NCBI GenBank assembly: GCA_963970005.1
Contig: CAXAMN010021585.1
Span: 283,313 to 347,312, forward strand
DNA: 64,000 nucleotides
Reading direction: 5' to 3'
From: Durusdinium trenchii
Taxonomy: Eukaryota; Sar; Dinophyceae; Suessiales; Symbiodiniaceae
Part shown: positions 52,965 through 64,000 of the stretch, in pieces
How the letters are laid out: every line of letters begins with the position of its first letter
How positions within the stretch are numbered: position 1 is the first letter of the stretch
The notes under the pieces: generated by a model
Seen by the model: the letters and a program-made list of their open reading frames with translations, nothing else
Databases searched by the model: none
Told to the model about the DNA's origin: nothing
Translations under genes and position numbers: made by a program

Positions 52965-53178
52965 AAGCTACTAGGGGCTCCTGGCCTTACTACTAGGAAC
53001 AAGAAGCTGCTAGGGACTCCTGGCCTTACTACTAGGAACAAGAAGCTACTAGGGACTCCTGGCCTTGCTACTAAGAACAATAACAAAAAGCTACTAGGGA
53101 CTCCTTGCCTTACTACAAAGCAACATCGCTACCAGGAACAAGAAGCTCTTAGGGGCTCCTGGCCTTACTACTAGGAAC
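52965..53178. repeat. 43-base tandem repeat, about five degenerate copies
   Basis: Units contain AAGCTACTAGGGACTCCTGG followed by CCTTACTACTAGGAACAAG. The fourth and fifth units are diverged by small insertions. Located downstream of the last recognised reductase exon. Confidence 0.88.
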
Positions 53179-56100
53179 TGAATGGGCTGTTTGGTCCATA
53201 TGCTGCGGGATCCTGAAGTAGGACCATGTAGACCACCAAAGGACATCTTTTGATTTGTGATCTTCCACCAAAGATGCTTTCACCTGAGAAAACGATAAGA
53301 GTAGAAAAAAACACGATAACATGGTTTCGAGGTATTGCAAAAGACACTGGGTTTTTACAACACCCCATGTGGCTATACCAGGAAATTTGAGGATGAGATT
53401 GATGAGCAATCAGATAGATGCAAGCTTTTGTCAGTACCAGAAAAATTGTAGCAGTATGGTCATGTTGACAGTTGACAATTGTTCATAATTACAGTTTTGA
53501 CGTTTCACGACCCCCAAGCGTCCAATTCCACAGTTGTCACGCACTGGTTTGTTCCACGAGGGCTTTCGGGGATTTGCACCCCCCCCTTGGGTTCGAAAAT
53601 ATGCCTTCCAAGCCAGGCATTTGGTCGACCAGCTCTTCCGGCCTCTCTACTACTCCATGAAGGCAGATCTGGTCATCTGAAAACCTGAAACTACACTCCG
53701 GAACAATCATGGAAGTGGATGGCCAAAGTCTAGATGACATACCCTCCATCCCACCATGGAAGTGAAACATGGCCCCCAAAAGAAGACGGTGTTCACGGTG
53801 TTCCTCTTAGACAAGCAGATCCTGGTTCTTCCAAGTGACCTTTTCATCCGTGGAGGTCACTTAGACCCTGTAAAAGGCAGCCTCCAAAAAGCGACTCCAA
53901 GGCGGCCTCGAAGCCTAACAGGGATCGTGGGTCGTCCACGACCACCGAGACGAGGGAACGCCCTATTCTCGCGGGCGGAGGGATCGGACTCGAAATGTTT
54001 GTTTTGGGGTGTGGAATCTTCTCATGTCAAATCCCGAACCTCTGACCTGATCTAAAGAGGTTTTTGAGGTTTTTGAGGGACCTCTCACGGACCTCTCACG
54101 GGTGGTTTTCACGGATTGTGCCGTGTCTGGGTGAACCCAGGGTTGTGAAGTCTTTAAGTTCAGACCTTCGGAGGGGATGTTGACCAAAAAAGCGATGAGG
54201 CCGATTCACCGAAAAAGAAATCTGTTTCACCTCTTTCCATGCGCGAACCCGACGTCTCGTTCGTTGCCTAGAACATGGGACATGGGACATGGACATAACC
54301 CGATCAAAATAACCTTAAGCAGCCATTTTCTGAGGTACGAACAGATCCTCCAGGTGACATACCGTGCAAAGGAACGTTTCAGAGCAGATAACAAGCTGAA
54401 TTTCGTGCAGACCTTAGGAATCCACGACAAGCTAAGCTGACGAATCCACGATGACAGGCTATAGCAGGTGAACTTCGGGGGACCTCTCTGGATGAGATAG
54501 TAGTACATATACTGACAGATATTGAAGCCCCTGAGCGTTTTGCACAGCAACACATGGCACGATCGGTTTGTCGCTATTCTACCATATTCTACCTCAAGGC
54601 TGCTCAGTTTGCTCCCAGTGATCCCTAAAACACCAATTTTGTTGACGGCCTCGGTCGAAGTTGCCCCATAAATCTGAACCAGCAAGAAACACACCTTTGA
54701 ATCTGAAGTTGCATGTTTGAGTCGGTCGTTTTACAGCAGCCAGTCATTGAAGCAACTGAACACCCACTTGAAGTACTTGAATGCTTACAGCAGACCAATC
54801 CAATTTACCTCGAATGGCTGTTCTGACTAAATCATCAGCCAATGCTTGCTGGCATCATGGCATCGGCTTTTGGTTCAAAGACTTGCCGGTTTGAGTGGAA
54901 GTCGAAAGACGGCGCAAACCCTAACATTGGTGGGCTCATTCACTACACACAGGTGCCTGAAAAACACATCATTCACACTGAGGACGTCACAAGTCACACA
55001 GAGGACGTCCCGTAAAAATTGGCAGACGAGCATCATTAAACAGATACAAGCACAAAGTATTTACAAGTTCATCTAAGTTCGGGCTACTGTATAATCAATC
55101 CGACTCCATATGACCCCATATCGAATTGTTTCAATATCTGGAGACATGCAGATATTGTCTCCTGCTGGATCAGATCGCTCTAATTCCTGGTATCCTTCAC
55201 ATCCTTAGTTCACCCAAATCCGGGCTTGGACAGAAAACGCCCTATCTCACCATGACCAGTGGCTTGGGAGGTGAGCATGGGGCGGAAGCTCGGAACGGCC
55301 GTAGCTCGGGGGGAGAAGGGTTCACGCGAGGATGCCTACCGATTTGCAGAATCTGTGACAGTGGAACTGTTAATTTCCACTCATCTTTCTTCTACTTGTG
55401 ATTTGTTCAATTTGTTGCATCCAACAAAAGGCACTGTGAAGATATGTGAAGAACCTTCAGTTTCAGGTGTCCTTTTTCTGGGACGCCCCATTTGAGGGGA
55501 TTGGTCAGCGGGGAGTCGGAAGATGAGCCAGTCGACTTGCCTCAGACTGGACTGATTCACTCGAAGGCCCAACGTCTATGGGGTTGGGGGTGTTTTCAGA
55601 TTTTTCGTTGTTCTGTTCAGCGTTCACCTGCGATGATTGATCCCACTGACTCACATTGTTCAAGTGAGTTGAAACCAGCAACCAGCTGGGTATACATCAG
55701 GTGGTGTTCTCCCGGCCACTCCACAGGTTGCTACTGTTCTATTGCAGAGTAAACTTGCTAATTCCATGTTGTAAGAGGAGCCAATGCTATGATCTCCAAT
55801 TCCCACGGCCCCTTTTCCTTCAGTATAGTATAGGACAAGAGGATGGTTCTCCGCTCGGAACGGGGAACAGAGTAGGAATGGGAATGCGCCATTGACGGTC
55901 TTCAGTCCTTAGGATTCAAAGCGCCGACGGTCTTCACCAGAAGACGTTGTTGTTGGACTAAGGACTTTACACTATGATACAAAACCAGTTGCAAAACCAG
56001 GTCAACCAATTGGAAGGGTGTGTAATTATATGTAATTACTAAGGATTTTGATACAATGCAACACCAAGTCTACGATACCAGGTCAACCCATTGATTTTAA

Positions 56101-56764
56101 GGCGAGCCAAGACGCTTTCCGCGTCAACCGATGGTTTGTTTTCGACCGGTGATCCATCCCACGACGCACGCGAGTACTCGTCCCACAGGCTTCCTGCAAG
56201 AGTCCCGGCGTCTGTACTTCACGCCGGTGCGCCCCTGGGCGAAACACTGGGGACCGGACGGAGGAGCTGTGGCCGGTCGGTCGCTCGAAACGAATAGAAT
56301 CAGATAGAGTTCAGCTCCCGTTTTGTTGCTTTTTATTGGTATGCATCGGCGCGAATGTCAGTTCCACAGGATTAAGATAAAGCATTAAACATCATTAAAC
56401 AGACATGTATACAACATGATTGTTCAATAAAGAGATCTTATACAGAGCCTGTGATTCCAAAAAGTCCTAAAACATGCACAACTGCCACAGGTTGTTCAAG
56501 CCTGGATTGGATTGTGGGACCCATGTGAGAACCTGTATGACTCCTTGCAATAAGGTATTGAAAGGTATATCATATCAATTAATGATATTAATGTGGCAGT
56601 GTTCTTGCAAGCGCAGTTCCAAGGGGTGTACACTGAGTACTCTAGTTGAAACATGTTGAAACTAGCGTTAAGATCACGCGGACCCAGACAGCAAGGGGTC
56701 AAGATGAAAAAAATAAAAAACAACAACCTACTAAAAAAAAACTCAGACCCGAAACTCAGATTCC

Positions 56765-56995
56765 AAAGCCACTCAATTGAGAGACTCAAATTGGACTCAG
56801 ATTGGACTCAAATTGGACTCAGATTGGACTCAAATTGTACTCAAACATGGTTTTTGAGTTGTTTTTGAGTTTTTTTTTGAGTTTGTTTTTGAGTTGTTTT
56901 TGAGTTTGTGTTGAGTTTTGTTGTTGAGTTTGTTTTGGATTTGAGTTCTTGAGTTGATTATTTTTTGCTTATTTTTTGTTTTCTATTTTTTTCAA
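56765..56995. repeat. ACTCAAATTGG units facing TTTTTGAGTTG units
   Basis: The left part repeats ATTGGACTCARATTGGACTC five to six times. The right part repeats T(4-9)GAGTTTG or TTTTTGAGTTG about eight times. The two halves are broadly complementary (ACTCAAA with TTTGAGT), so the tract can fold back on itself. Confidence 0.8.
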
Positions 56996-59900
56996 TGATT
57001 TCAGCCCTGTCTGGTCACTGCGGGGCCTTAAAACTAGCGCTTGTGTGCTTCAGCAACTCAACACCTGAAGACGGAGGTAAACGTTGGTTTATGACCTTAC
57101 GAGTCCGTCTGTTTCAGGTGGGTTGGTGAACGCCTTTCTACACAAAACCCGGTTGGAATGGCCTTGGTGTGGTTTTCCCCGGTAGAAAGGCCAGGGGCTT
57201 CAGATGTTTATTGTTTGGTGTGTGTGGGTGTCGACGGTCGTGGACGATTTGACTCCAAACCTGTTTTGTTCGATCCACCGGCAGTGTGTTATTTGGATAT
57301 GCAGTCGGGGTATCAAAAAGTGTCAAACTTGGCTGTTGCTTACCCGGTCCAAGCGAATGAGTTAATGTTCACATAAAAGGTCCACCCATGCTGCGAAAGG
57401 ATCAAACAGGGGACCTTGCCCCACTCCTCACCTAAACAAGCCTTGAAACTGTCTTAAGACGCATATTGGGGAGGGTACGGTAGTATTCTTTTACTGACTT
57501 TAGGATCTAGGAGCAAAGCGTTGACTTGAACATATTCGAGGCAATGTTGGGTTTGCTTCATGTTGCTTTATGAAAACACCATGTTGATTGATAGGTAAAT
57601 CATGGCAAATCCAATTTTGCTCGGATACATGAAACAATAAATCATCCGCGTCACATACAGATGGTTCCAAATTGTGCAGTGTGCTTCTTCATGTTTCTTC
57701 TATCAGCCATAGGAAATGATTGATCAACACCTCTTCCCACCCCCCAGTGTCTCCACCTGCAGCTGAGACTTCTCCCAGTTCAACTCTGACATCATGGAAC
57801 CTTCGGTGGAAACATACACAAACATCACCGCCTCTATTGGCCAGTATGGGTTGGGCCTTTCGAAACCTTTATTTTAATATGAGGCATGGCACATTCAAGC
57901 AGCACACTCATAACATCTCAATACACAAGCAGCGTCAATCATTTCACCCACCACCCAGTGGTTTATAGACGGACCCCCAGATGCCCCGGATCCCTTCCAT
58001 CGAACCATCCAAGCGTTTTGTGCAGCACTGGAATCATTCATAATCATTCATAATCATTCCATAATTCTCACTTGGACACCTCACATCCAAACGTTTTTGA
58101 TCAGGTGATTCTTTTTTCCCCAAAGTGTCATCCCCAAACCTGGGGATCTTTGCTTCCTTCGCTCCGGCTCCCGGCCCCCATCGATCGCACCGCACCTGGC
58201 TCCGGCCCAGGTCGCCGGCACCGGGTGAAGGAGCCGCCGGGCCCGGCGGATCCCATGTCGCCCGTGAAGGTCGGACCGGCCCGGCGGCGTGTCGTTGGAC
58301 GACGGTCGCTGAGATAGCGGTGGTTGGATGGCGGTGTTAGATAGAGCACTGGCGGGTGTTTTGTGATGTTTTTCCTAATTATGATGTTTCGGATCTTTTT
58401 TTGACGTGTTTGGGGGAAGATGTGGGGAAGATGTTAGTTTCTTTGTTGTGTTCCTGGACAAATCCAGGTTCCATTGGAATCCCTGCCCGCGACCGAACGT
58501 TTTGCTCAAATCCCCTCACTTTGGGGGATTCAATCGGGTTGCCTCGAAGAGTCTTCAAGTCCAGACCTGACAGATAGGACTGGCATAGTGACTGGCTGGT
58601 GGTGGGTATACTACACCGTTGTTCCGAGAGAGATGTCGAGTTGCTTCTAAAAAGCGAATCACTCCAGTCCACTTGGTAGAATCACTCCAGTCGAACCTGG
58701 CCACATGTCGCAGGTGGCAAGTCCGAAGCGCTCCGCCTTGAGCCCCCTCTTGAAGCGTGGTCGTGGTGAACGTGTGAGCGAACCTGAAACTGTCAAGCAG
58801 GTAGGGCACGGGGGGGTCGGAAAGGTGGGTGGGCGGCGCATATTGAGAGTTGCTTGGAGATCTAGGATAATCTTGGCAATCATTTGAAACCATTCGAAGC
58901 TGAGCTGTCCTCCGTCCTTGGACCATTTGGTTTTGTTCTATGATTCTTAGACAAAATCACTCTACCAACTAAGAACGCCCATGCACCAGCCATAGAATCA
59001 AGAAACAACTTCAATCTGTCATCCCCGTCCACTCCCCGTGTCACAACCGAATCTCATCCGGCAGAAGCGGCCGGTCACGGCGATCGCGAAGAAGGTGCGG
59101 TTCGGATCCATCGCGTTCAGGCGGCGGCGCCGTTCGCGCGGGGGGAAGGTGGTCAAGGGTCCAAATGCGGGGAGGGTGAGAAGTGAAATTGGTAGGAGAT
59201 CCGTTTTGGGAGGGTGAATCAGTGGGATTGGAGTGAATCAGTGGGATTGGAATATGAACTGGTTTTGGACCCTGGAACATACCAATGGAACCCGCCATAG
59301 TTCTCGAACTAACCCCCCCAAACGCGCGAGAAACCGAACCAAGGGATGTTGACCTATACCAGAAGTTTCGGATGTGTCCTTTTGACGCTGGCTCATGGAC
59401 CAGGAAGTTCATGTGATGTGACCATTGTCCGACGGATTCCAAGGTGCGCCCCCCCCACTGGTAAACGCTCACAACAAGTGATCTAGAAGCTAATGTGTGA
59501 GGTATGTAAACAACCAGCAAACAAATGGATGTTTTCCCAAAGATTCACTTGTTACAAAAAGCAGATAAGATATATTGGAACAACATGGAACAACCCTTTC
59601 TGGTTGTTTGATCTCCCAACTTGGGAGCTTGGGAACCATACCGTTCCTTCGTTTCTCGCGAGCGATCGACTCTCGACTCTCGGCACGGCATGCATTCTCC
59701 CTACTGGACAGACTTGTACTGTATAAGGTCTGTATGTCAACAAAGGGGGACCTCCCTGGCGAAGGCTGGGTAGACTGGTTTATGTTCCAAACCTTCCAGG
59801 GGGTCGGAACGCGGAAGGTCTCCCTAGAATTTTGGAGCTACACAGCTGTGTTGCCCCGAGTCAGTGTGTGAAGATTGGGGGGTCCTCCATGCCTTGCCAC

Positions 59901-62900
59901 CGCCACGGCCCATCATTGACCACGGCCCATCATTGACACGGTGACAACACCCTCGAAGCTCCCTAAGCAAAATAGGACTGCAGGTGCACGAACCCTGGAA
60001 TCATCCTGGGTTTCGTGGAGTGAAGACCACCGTTTCGTTGAGCGAAGTTCGTCGACGCTCTGTCATTGTCTTCTGAGATCGGGGCCACAGCCATGATGAT
60101 TCCAAGGAGTGTACTTGACGATTCCCCAAAATTAGTGTGCAGCCATCCCCATTTTCCGACGTACCTCGGGAGGGTCCAGGTGTTTTGTTTTGCTTTCAAG
60201 TTTTAAGGAGGGCCTCCTATTCTCAGAAGGGACCTTGGCCATGATGTGGAACTTGAGTCGGGTTTCAATCGAAAAGGTGGAAGAGTTCCCAGAAATGGGG
60301 TTTCTCCCCACCAAAAGGGTGGAGGAACCTATAGCCACTTGCAGACCTTGTTGAGCCCCCCCACGAGAACCAAGCCTGATAGACCCCCTTCCGAGACGCT
60401 TGAGAATACGCCTCACTTTTCTGGACAAGTGTCGTCTATGTAGGAAGTTGGAGGGGCTTAATATGCTCTTGGTCTCAATTGTCTAACGATGCTGTTCTAC
60501 CCATGGTCGGACCATCGATCTCTACCGCGCTGTTCTGCCCAGAATGTGAATTGGTCAGAAGAAACGACCAGAGAACAACGGGACACCAAACCTGGGGAAG
60601 GTGGGACGTTTGGGAAACCCCTCACCAACTGGACATGTCGCAGACATCCGACCGATGCTTTTCATATCGACCAAGTCTCAAGGCCCAAACCCTTTGGGCG
60701 CCTCTGCATGTCAGGACAGCAAGAAGGTGAACACCTTCAAGAAAGTTCCTTCTGGCAAGCTGGTGGTAGGCGCTGCAGATGTTGTTGAAGTGCTGATGTG
60801 CTTTCAAAGAGTCTTTAATGCTTGAGCATGTTTCTTTAGCCAGAAGATTCTCAAACGTTGTCTCCTTCTCCAGAGTTGTGCCCGATAGTCACATGGCCTT
60901 TTGTTGGCGAAGCCATCAAAACCAACGTCTGAACAAGATGTGCAGTTGTTTTCAGTGCTGCCGCTTCAAGGCGTTCTTGTGTCCTAAATGATGCATTTAT
61001 TCCTGATTTTGACACATGATGGAACTGAAAGTATTCATGTTTCACCCAGCCAAAAACAAAAAGCACCTAGCCAAACTCACACCCCCGGCCCTCGATCCAC
61101 CGCCCTTCATGCACTCAGGGCTTCCCTTTGAATGGGCTGCGAGGTTGCTGGAGAAGCGCCTCGGAGAACGGACCGAGGATCGCGTTGCGGATGGCGCGGA
61201 GAACGGATGGCGCGCCGCGTGCTCACGTTGCGGATGGCGCGTGACGGATGGCATTTTCGGTTCTCCAGTGTTTCGGTTCTCCAGTGTTCAGTTGTTCACA
61301 CAGTTGCATGTGAATGAGATTGAATGAGTCTTCCGGTCGTAGCGACGTATGGAACCTTTCGGGGTGCCACGTCAGCTCGCTCGAATGACGTGGCAAATGT
61401 TCACGTGTCTCATCTTCATTTCAGGCCCTTCATTTCAAGAGGATCAAGTCAGGCAGCAAAGGACTTCTTTTGCCGCGGCGTTGCTGGGTGCTTTGTCGTT
61501 TCAAAAGGTTCCTTCCTGCATCTTCCTGCGAAGATAGTCGCCAGACATTGCACACTCTTTCACAGGTACATGAGTAGATACCACCTGGAAACTCAAACAA
61601 CCAGACACAAATGGATGTTTTCCAAACAGTGTTCCTTCCTACTAATAAAGGATCCTAATTGCAATATTGGAACAACATGGAACAACCATTTGTTTCTGGT
61701 TGTATGGGTTTCCAGGCAGATGCTTCATGTATGGAATACATGCATTATTGACCCCGTTTCGATTCCACCATCCCATATAATCGGCAAATATGCCAGTCCC
61801 ATTAGTCGTCTTTGGATAGTCTTTGGGATAGTCTTCAGCTTGGACTTCTCGACTGTGTCGCATGGCACATGTTTTTCTTCATTTCACATGTGTGCCTGAG
61901 GAACAAGATCAACAAGGCGAGCGACGTCTTGGACAGCAGAGCGACGTCTTGGACTGGTGAGGTCCAGTCGACCGCCCAGCCGTCGATGCCATGCGAAGAG
62001 GTCATTCAGTGGTCATAGACTGGAGTTGCCTTTGGGGTGACGGTCAGAGTCCGCACCCGGTGATGGGAATGTCCACCTGGACCGACTGCGCGCCTTCCAG
62101 GCTGCATTTCTATCGTTACTATTGGAAGTCGATAATTGAACCATATTGAACCCATGGTTGGCAATCAAGTTCCTGTTTGGGTGTGGTGCTTTGCAAGTAA
62201 ACTGCTGCAAGGTGAAGGTTCTGTGCCATGTGAACCAGATTTGGACCATCCACCTATCTATCCTGTCCTGTCCTATCCTATCTATCTAATGGACATACAT
62301 ATATATATATATACACACATGTAATTCACTGTCAACACTTAACAGGCTCTTCTTTGTGTGGCGTGGCACACACACAACCCAGTCTCCAAGGGTAAGTTTG
62401 TCCAAGATTAACATGAGGATGCTGCCCCTGCTGCGCTGTCCAGGCAGATGCGAAGAAAGCCTGAGATGTTGAGGTCTAGCGCAGGGATGGTCAAGACATG
62501 TCAAGACACTAGCAATTGAAGATGGACATGCATGGTGGCAACAACTGATATGGCCCTGATGCAGTGGCTACTTCGGACTGCGAAAGCAACAGGTCATTTT
62601 AGACCAAAATCAATCCTGTGTGGATTTGTTTACACATACGAGCCCCCAATGTCCCGTGTCATTGTTGAGCCGTGTATTCTGACCATCCCTCATGATGTAC
62701 AGATGCGGCAGAGCTTGGAGATGCTGTTCTCAGTTGGAAATGGATAGCATATCAATATCCAAGTTCTGATTTTGGGAGGGACTGTCAGATTTCGGGCCTG
62801 TCTTGTGTGCGCTAGACAAGAATACCTTGAGTAAGGCATCCGCAGTATCCCGTGGTATCCCGTGGTATCCCCCAAGGCTTCAATTTAACTCCTGGAAGGT

Positions 62901-64000
62901 GCTTACATAGGATGTGGAGAGTCTGACTAACTTCTGAAGAAACCTTGGAAACCCACGGGGTTTATTACCTGGGTTTCTCTTAAGTCTTAAGTAGTTCATC
63001 GGACTTCACCACATCACATGGCACAGCACTTCCCACGCCACTCTGCCATGTAGCTTTGGAACACAGCTTGGGCCCCTCTCAGGGATTGGGCAGCTGACTT
63101 GGTTACAATGGTTTTTTTGCAAAGGCAGAAAACCCAGAAACTTATTTTTCCCTAGGGCTCCAAGTGCCTCCTCAGAAGGTATTTGGACCCTCTAAATCCA
63201 CCCCAGTCCCACCTTCTTGGAAGGCTAGACTGGAGCTCTAGGGCGGGGAACGTCAACATTGCCTGTTTCTTGATCGCTTTCCGTCTTTGACCCACCCCCC
63301 AAGGCTCCAAACGCAGATTCTGTGGACAGATCATCGCTTCCTCAGGTGTCGCAGACTTGCCATTGGTTGTTTTGTTGGAAGATGTTGCCTACTTGATACG
63401 CTCCGATCGATCCATACAATCTCAAAATCCTAGTTGAAGCACTCCAAATACTCAAAGCCACAAACTCTTCTTCCCAGTCCAGCTGGCCTTGCCGTGCTGA
63501 GCCAAGCATCTCCTGAGCCGAAGCGTCCTGCATGGCCCCTCAGTTGCGGTAGGCGGCCACGGACCACCCGACCTCCTCTCCAACTCCGGTAGATTCATGG
63601 AACCAAAGGGGGTTCCTACCCGAGACGCTCCATGGGACTGGAATTGATATGCCTGCACTGCATTGACCCCCTCAAACCACCCCTGGCCTGATCGGTACGC
63701 CAGTCCCATTGTATATGAGTTTGGCAGCGTGACCTGAACCGATCGCCGGCTTTGTTTGTGGCAGATTCCGCCGGTTTAGGTGGCCAGGCGGCCAGGGGGA
63801 GTTGATTCGATGCTGCACCGATCTGTGACACCTTGAAGACTTGAAGAAACTCCTTGAGACACCTGGAAGTCCTTGAAGACTTGGAGTCAGCTGACAATTA
63901 CTGTTCGGTTCGAGAGCGAGTGCCCTGGCAGTGGGTTTGGAGGAGCTGTGAGGAAGGGCTGCTCGTGGCGCGCGCAGGCTGATCATTGTAGGATACACCT

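Larger units (their letters stand above)
52391..64000. other. Long stretch without a nameable gene; may hold the last reductase exon
   Basis: Several GC-rich islands look coding but match nothing I know: ESRRLYFTPVRPWAKHWGPD (56196-56275), a Pro/Arg-rich frame (58165-58316, DPMSPVKVGPARRRVVG), SPLLKRGRGERVSEPETVKQ (58736-58800), AIAKKVRFGSIAFRRRRRSR (59041-59160), VNTFKKVPSGKLVVGAADVV (60727-60810), KASDVLDSRATSWTGEVQ (61912-61965). Near-tandem TTGCGGATGGCGCG units occur at 61185-61245 and an (AT)n tract at about 62297-62314. No conserved LLHxPM block was found. Confidence 0.35.

Noticed and set aside
53630..53690. SLLLHEGRSGHLKT as the reductase C-terminal block
   Set aside because: Superficial likeness to KLLHGPMxHLR; no acceptor in the right phase and Pro-Met absent.
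53890..53960. GIVGRPR after an AG as the missing LTRGIVNKLLH exon
   Set aside because: Only three residues agree; the conserved KLLHxPM does not follow.
1..64000. tRNA or rRNA genes
   Set aside because: No convincing A-box/B-box pair or rRNA core sequence was seen on either strand by reading; a covariance-model scan could not be run.

Overview
The window looks like nuclear DNA of a photosynthetic dinoflagellate, most likely a member of the Suessiales (Symbiodiniaceae or a relative). Four things point there. One host gene is cut into many 32-146 base exons whose introns mostly start with GC and end with AG before a G. Non-coding space is very large. The retroelement families carry methyltransferase-like domains of a kind I know from Symbiodinium sequences. 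Minisatellites and fold-back repeats are abundant. There is no operon structure and no bacterial signal. The two runs of about ten N mark joined contigs.

Layout. 1-150: a 55-base tandem repeat. 674-7290: a decayed LINE-type retrotransposon with the order RNase H, APE endonuclease, reverse transcriptase, zinc fingers, cytosine-methyltransferase-like domain. 12807-52390: dispersed exons of a plus-strand glutamyl-tRNA reductase gene, the entry enzyme of chlorophyll and haem synthesis. I could place fourteen exons; the N-terminal and final exons were not found. About 13390-32200: a tyrosine-recombinase (DIRS/Ngaro-like) retrotransposon lying inside a 20.5 kb intron of that gene. It encodes Gag-like, RT, DNMT3-like methyltransferase, RNase H and tyrosine recombinase parts. 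16135-28199: a 12,065-base block that splits this retroelement between its Gag-like and RT parts. It carries its own intron-rich gene, with a third and different methyltransferase-like domain and a 594-residue C-terminal segment. 33-52 kb: the remaining reductase exons among minisatellites, fold-back repeats and a decayed DDE transposase. 52.4-64 kb: no gene I can name.

How it fits together. The reductase is the only gene with a recognisable cellular job. Everything else of substance is mobile: a LINE upstream, a retroelement in an intron, and a second element inside that retroelement. Three elements of different replication type each carry a protein segment built on the cytosine-C5-methyltransferase plan, which is the most striking feature of the window. 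The coding parts of the LINE and the tyrosine-recombinase element are broken by frameshifts, stops or deletions, so these copies look inactive. The YLDD reverse transcriptase of the tyrosine-recombinase element and the large C-terminal reading frame of the 12 kb insert are still open.
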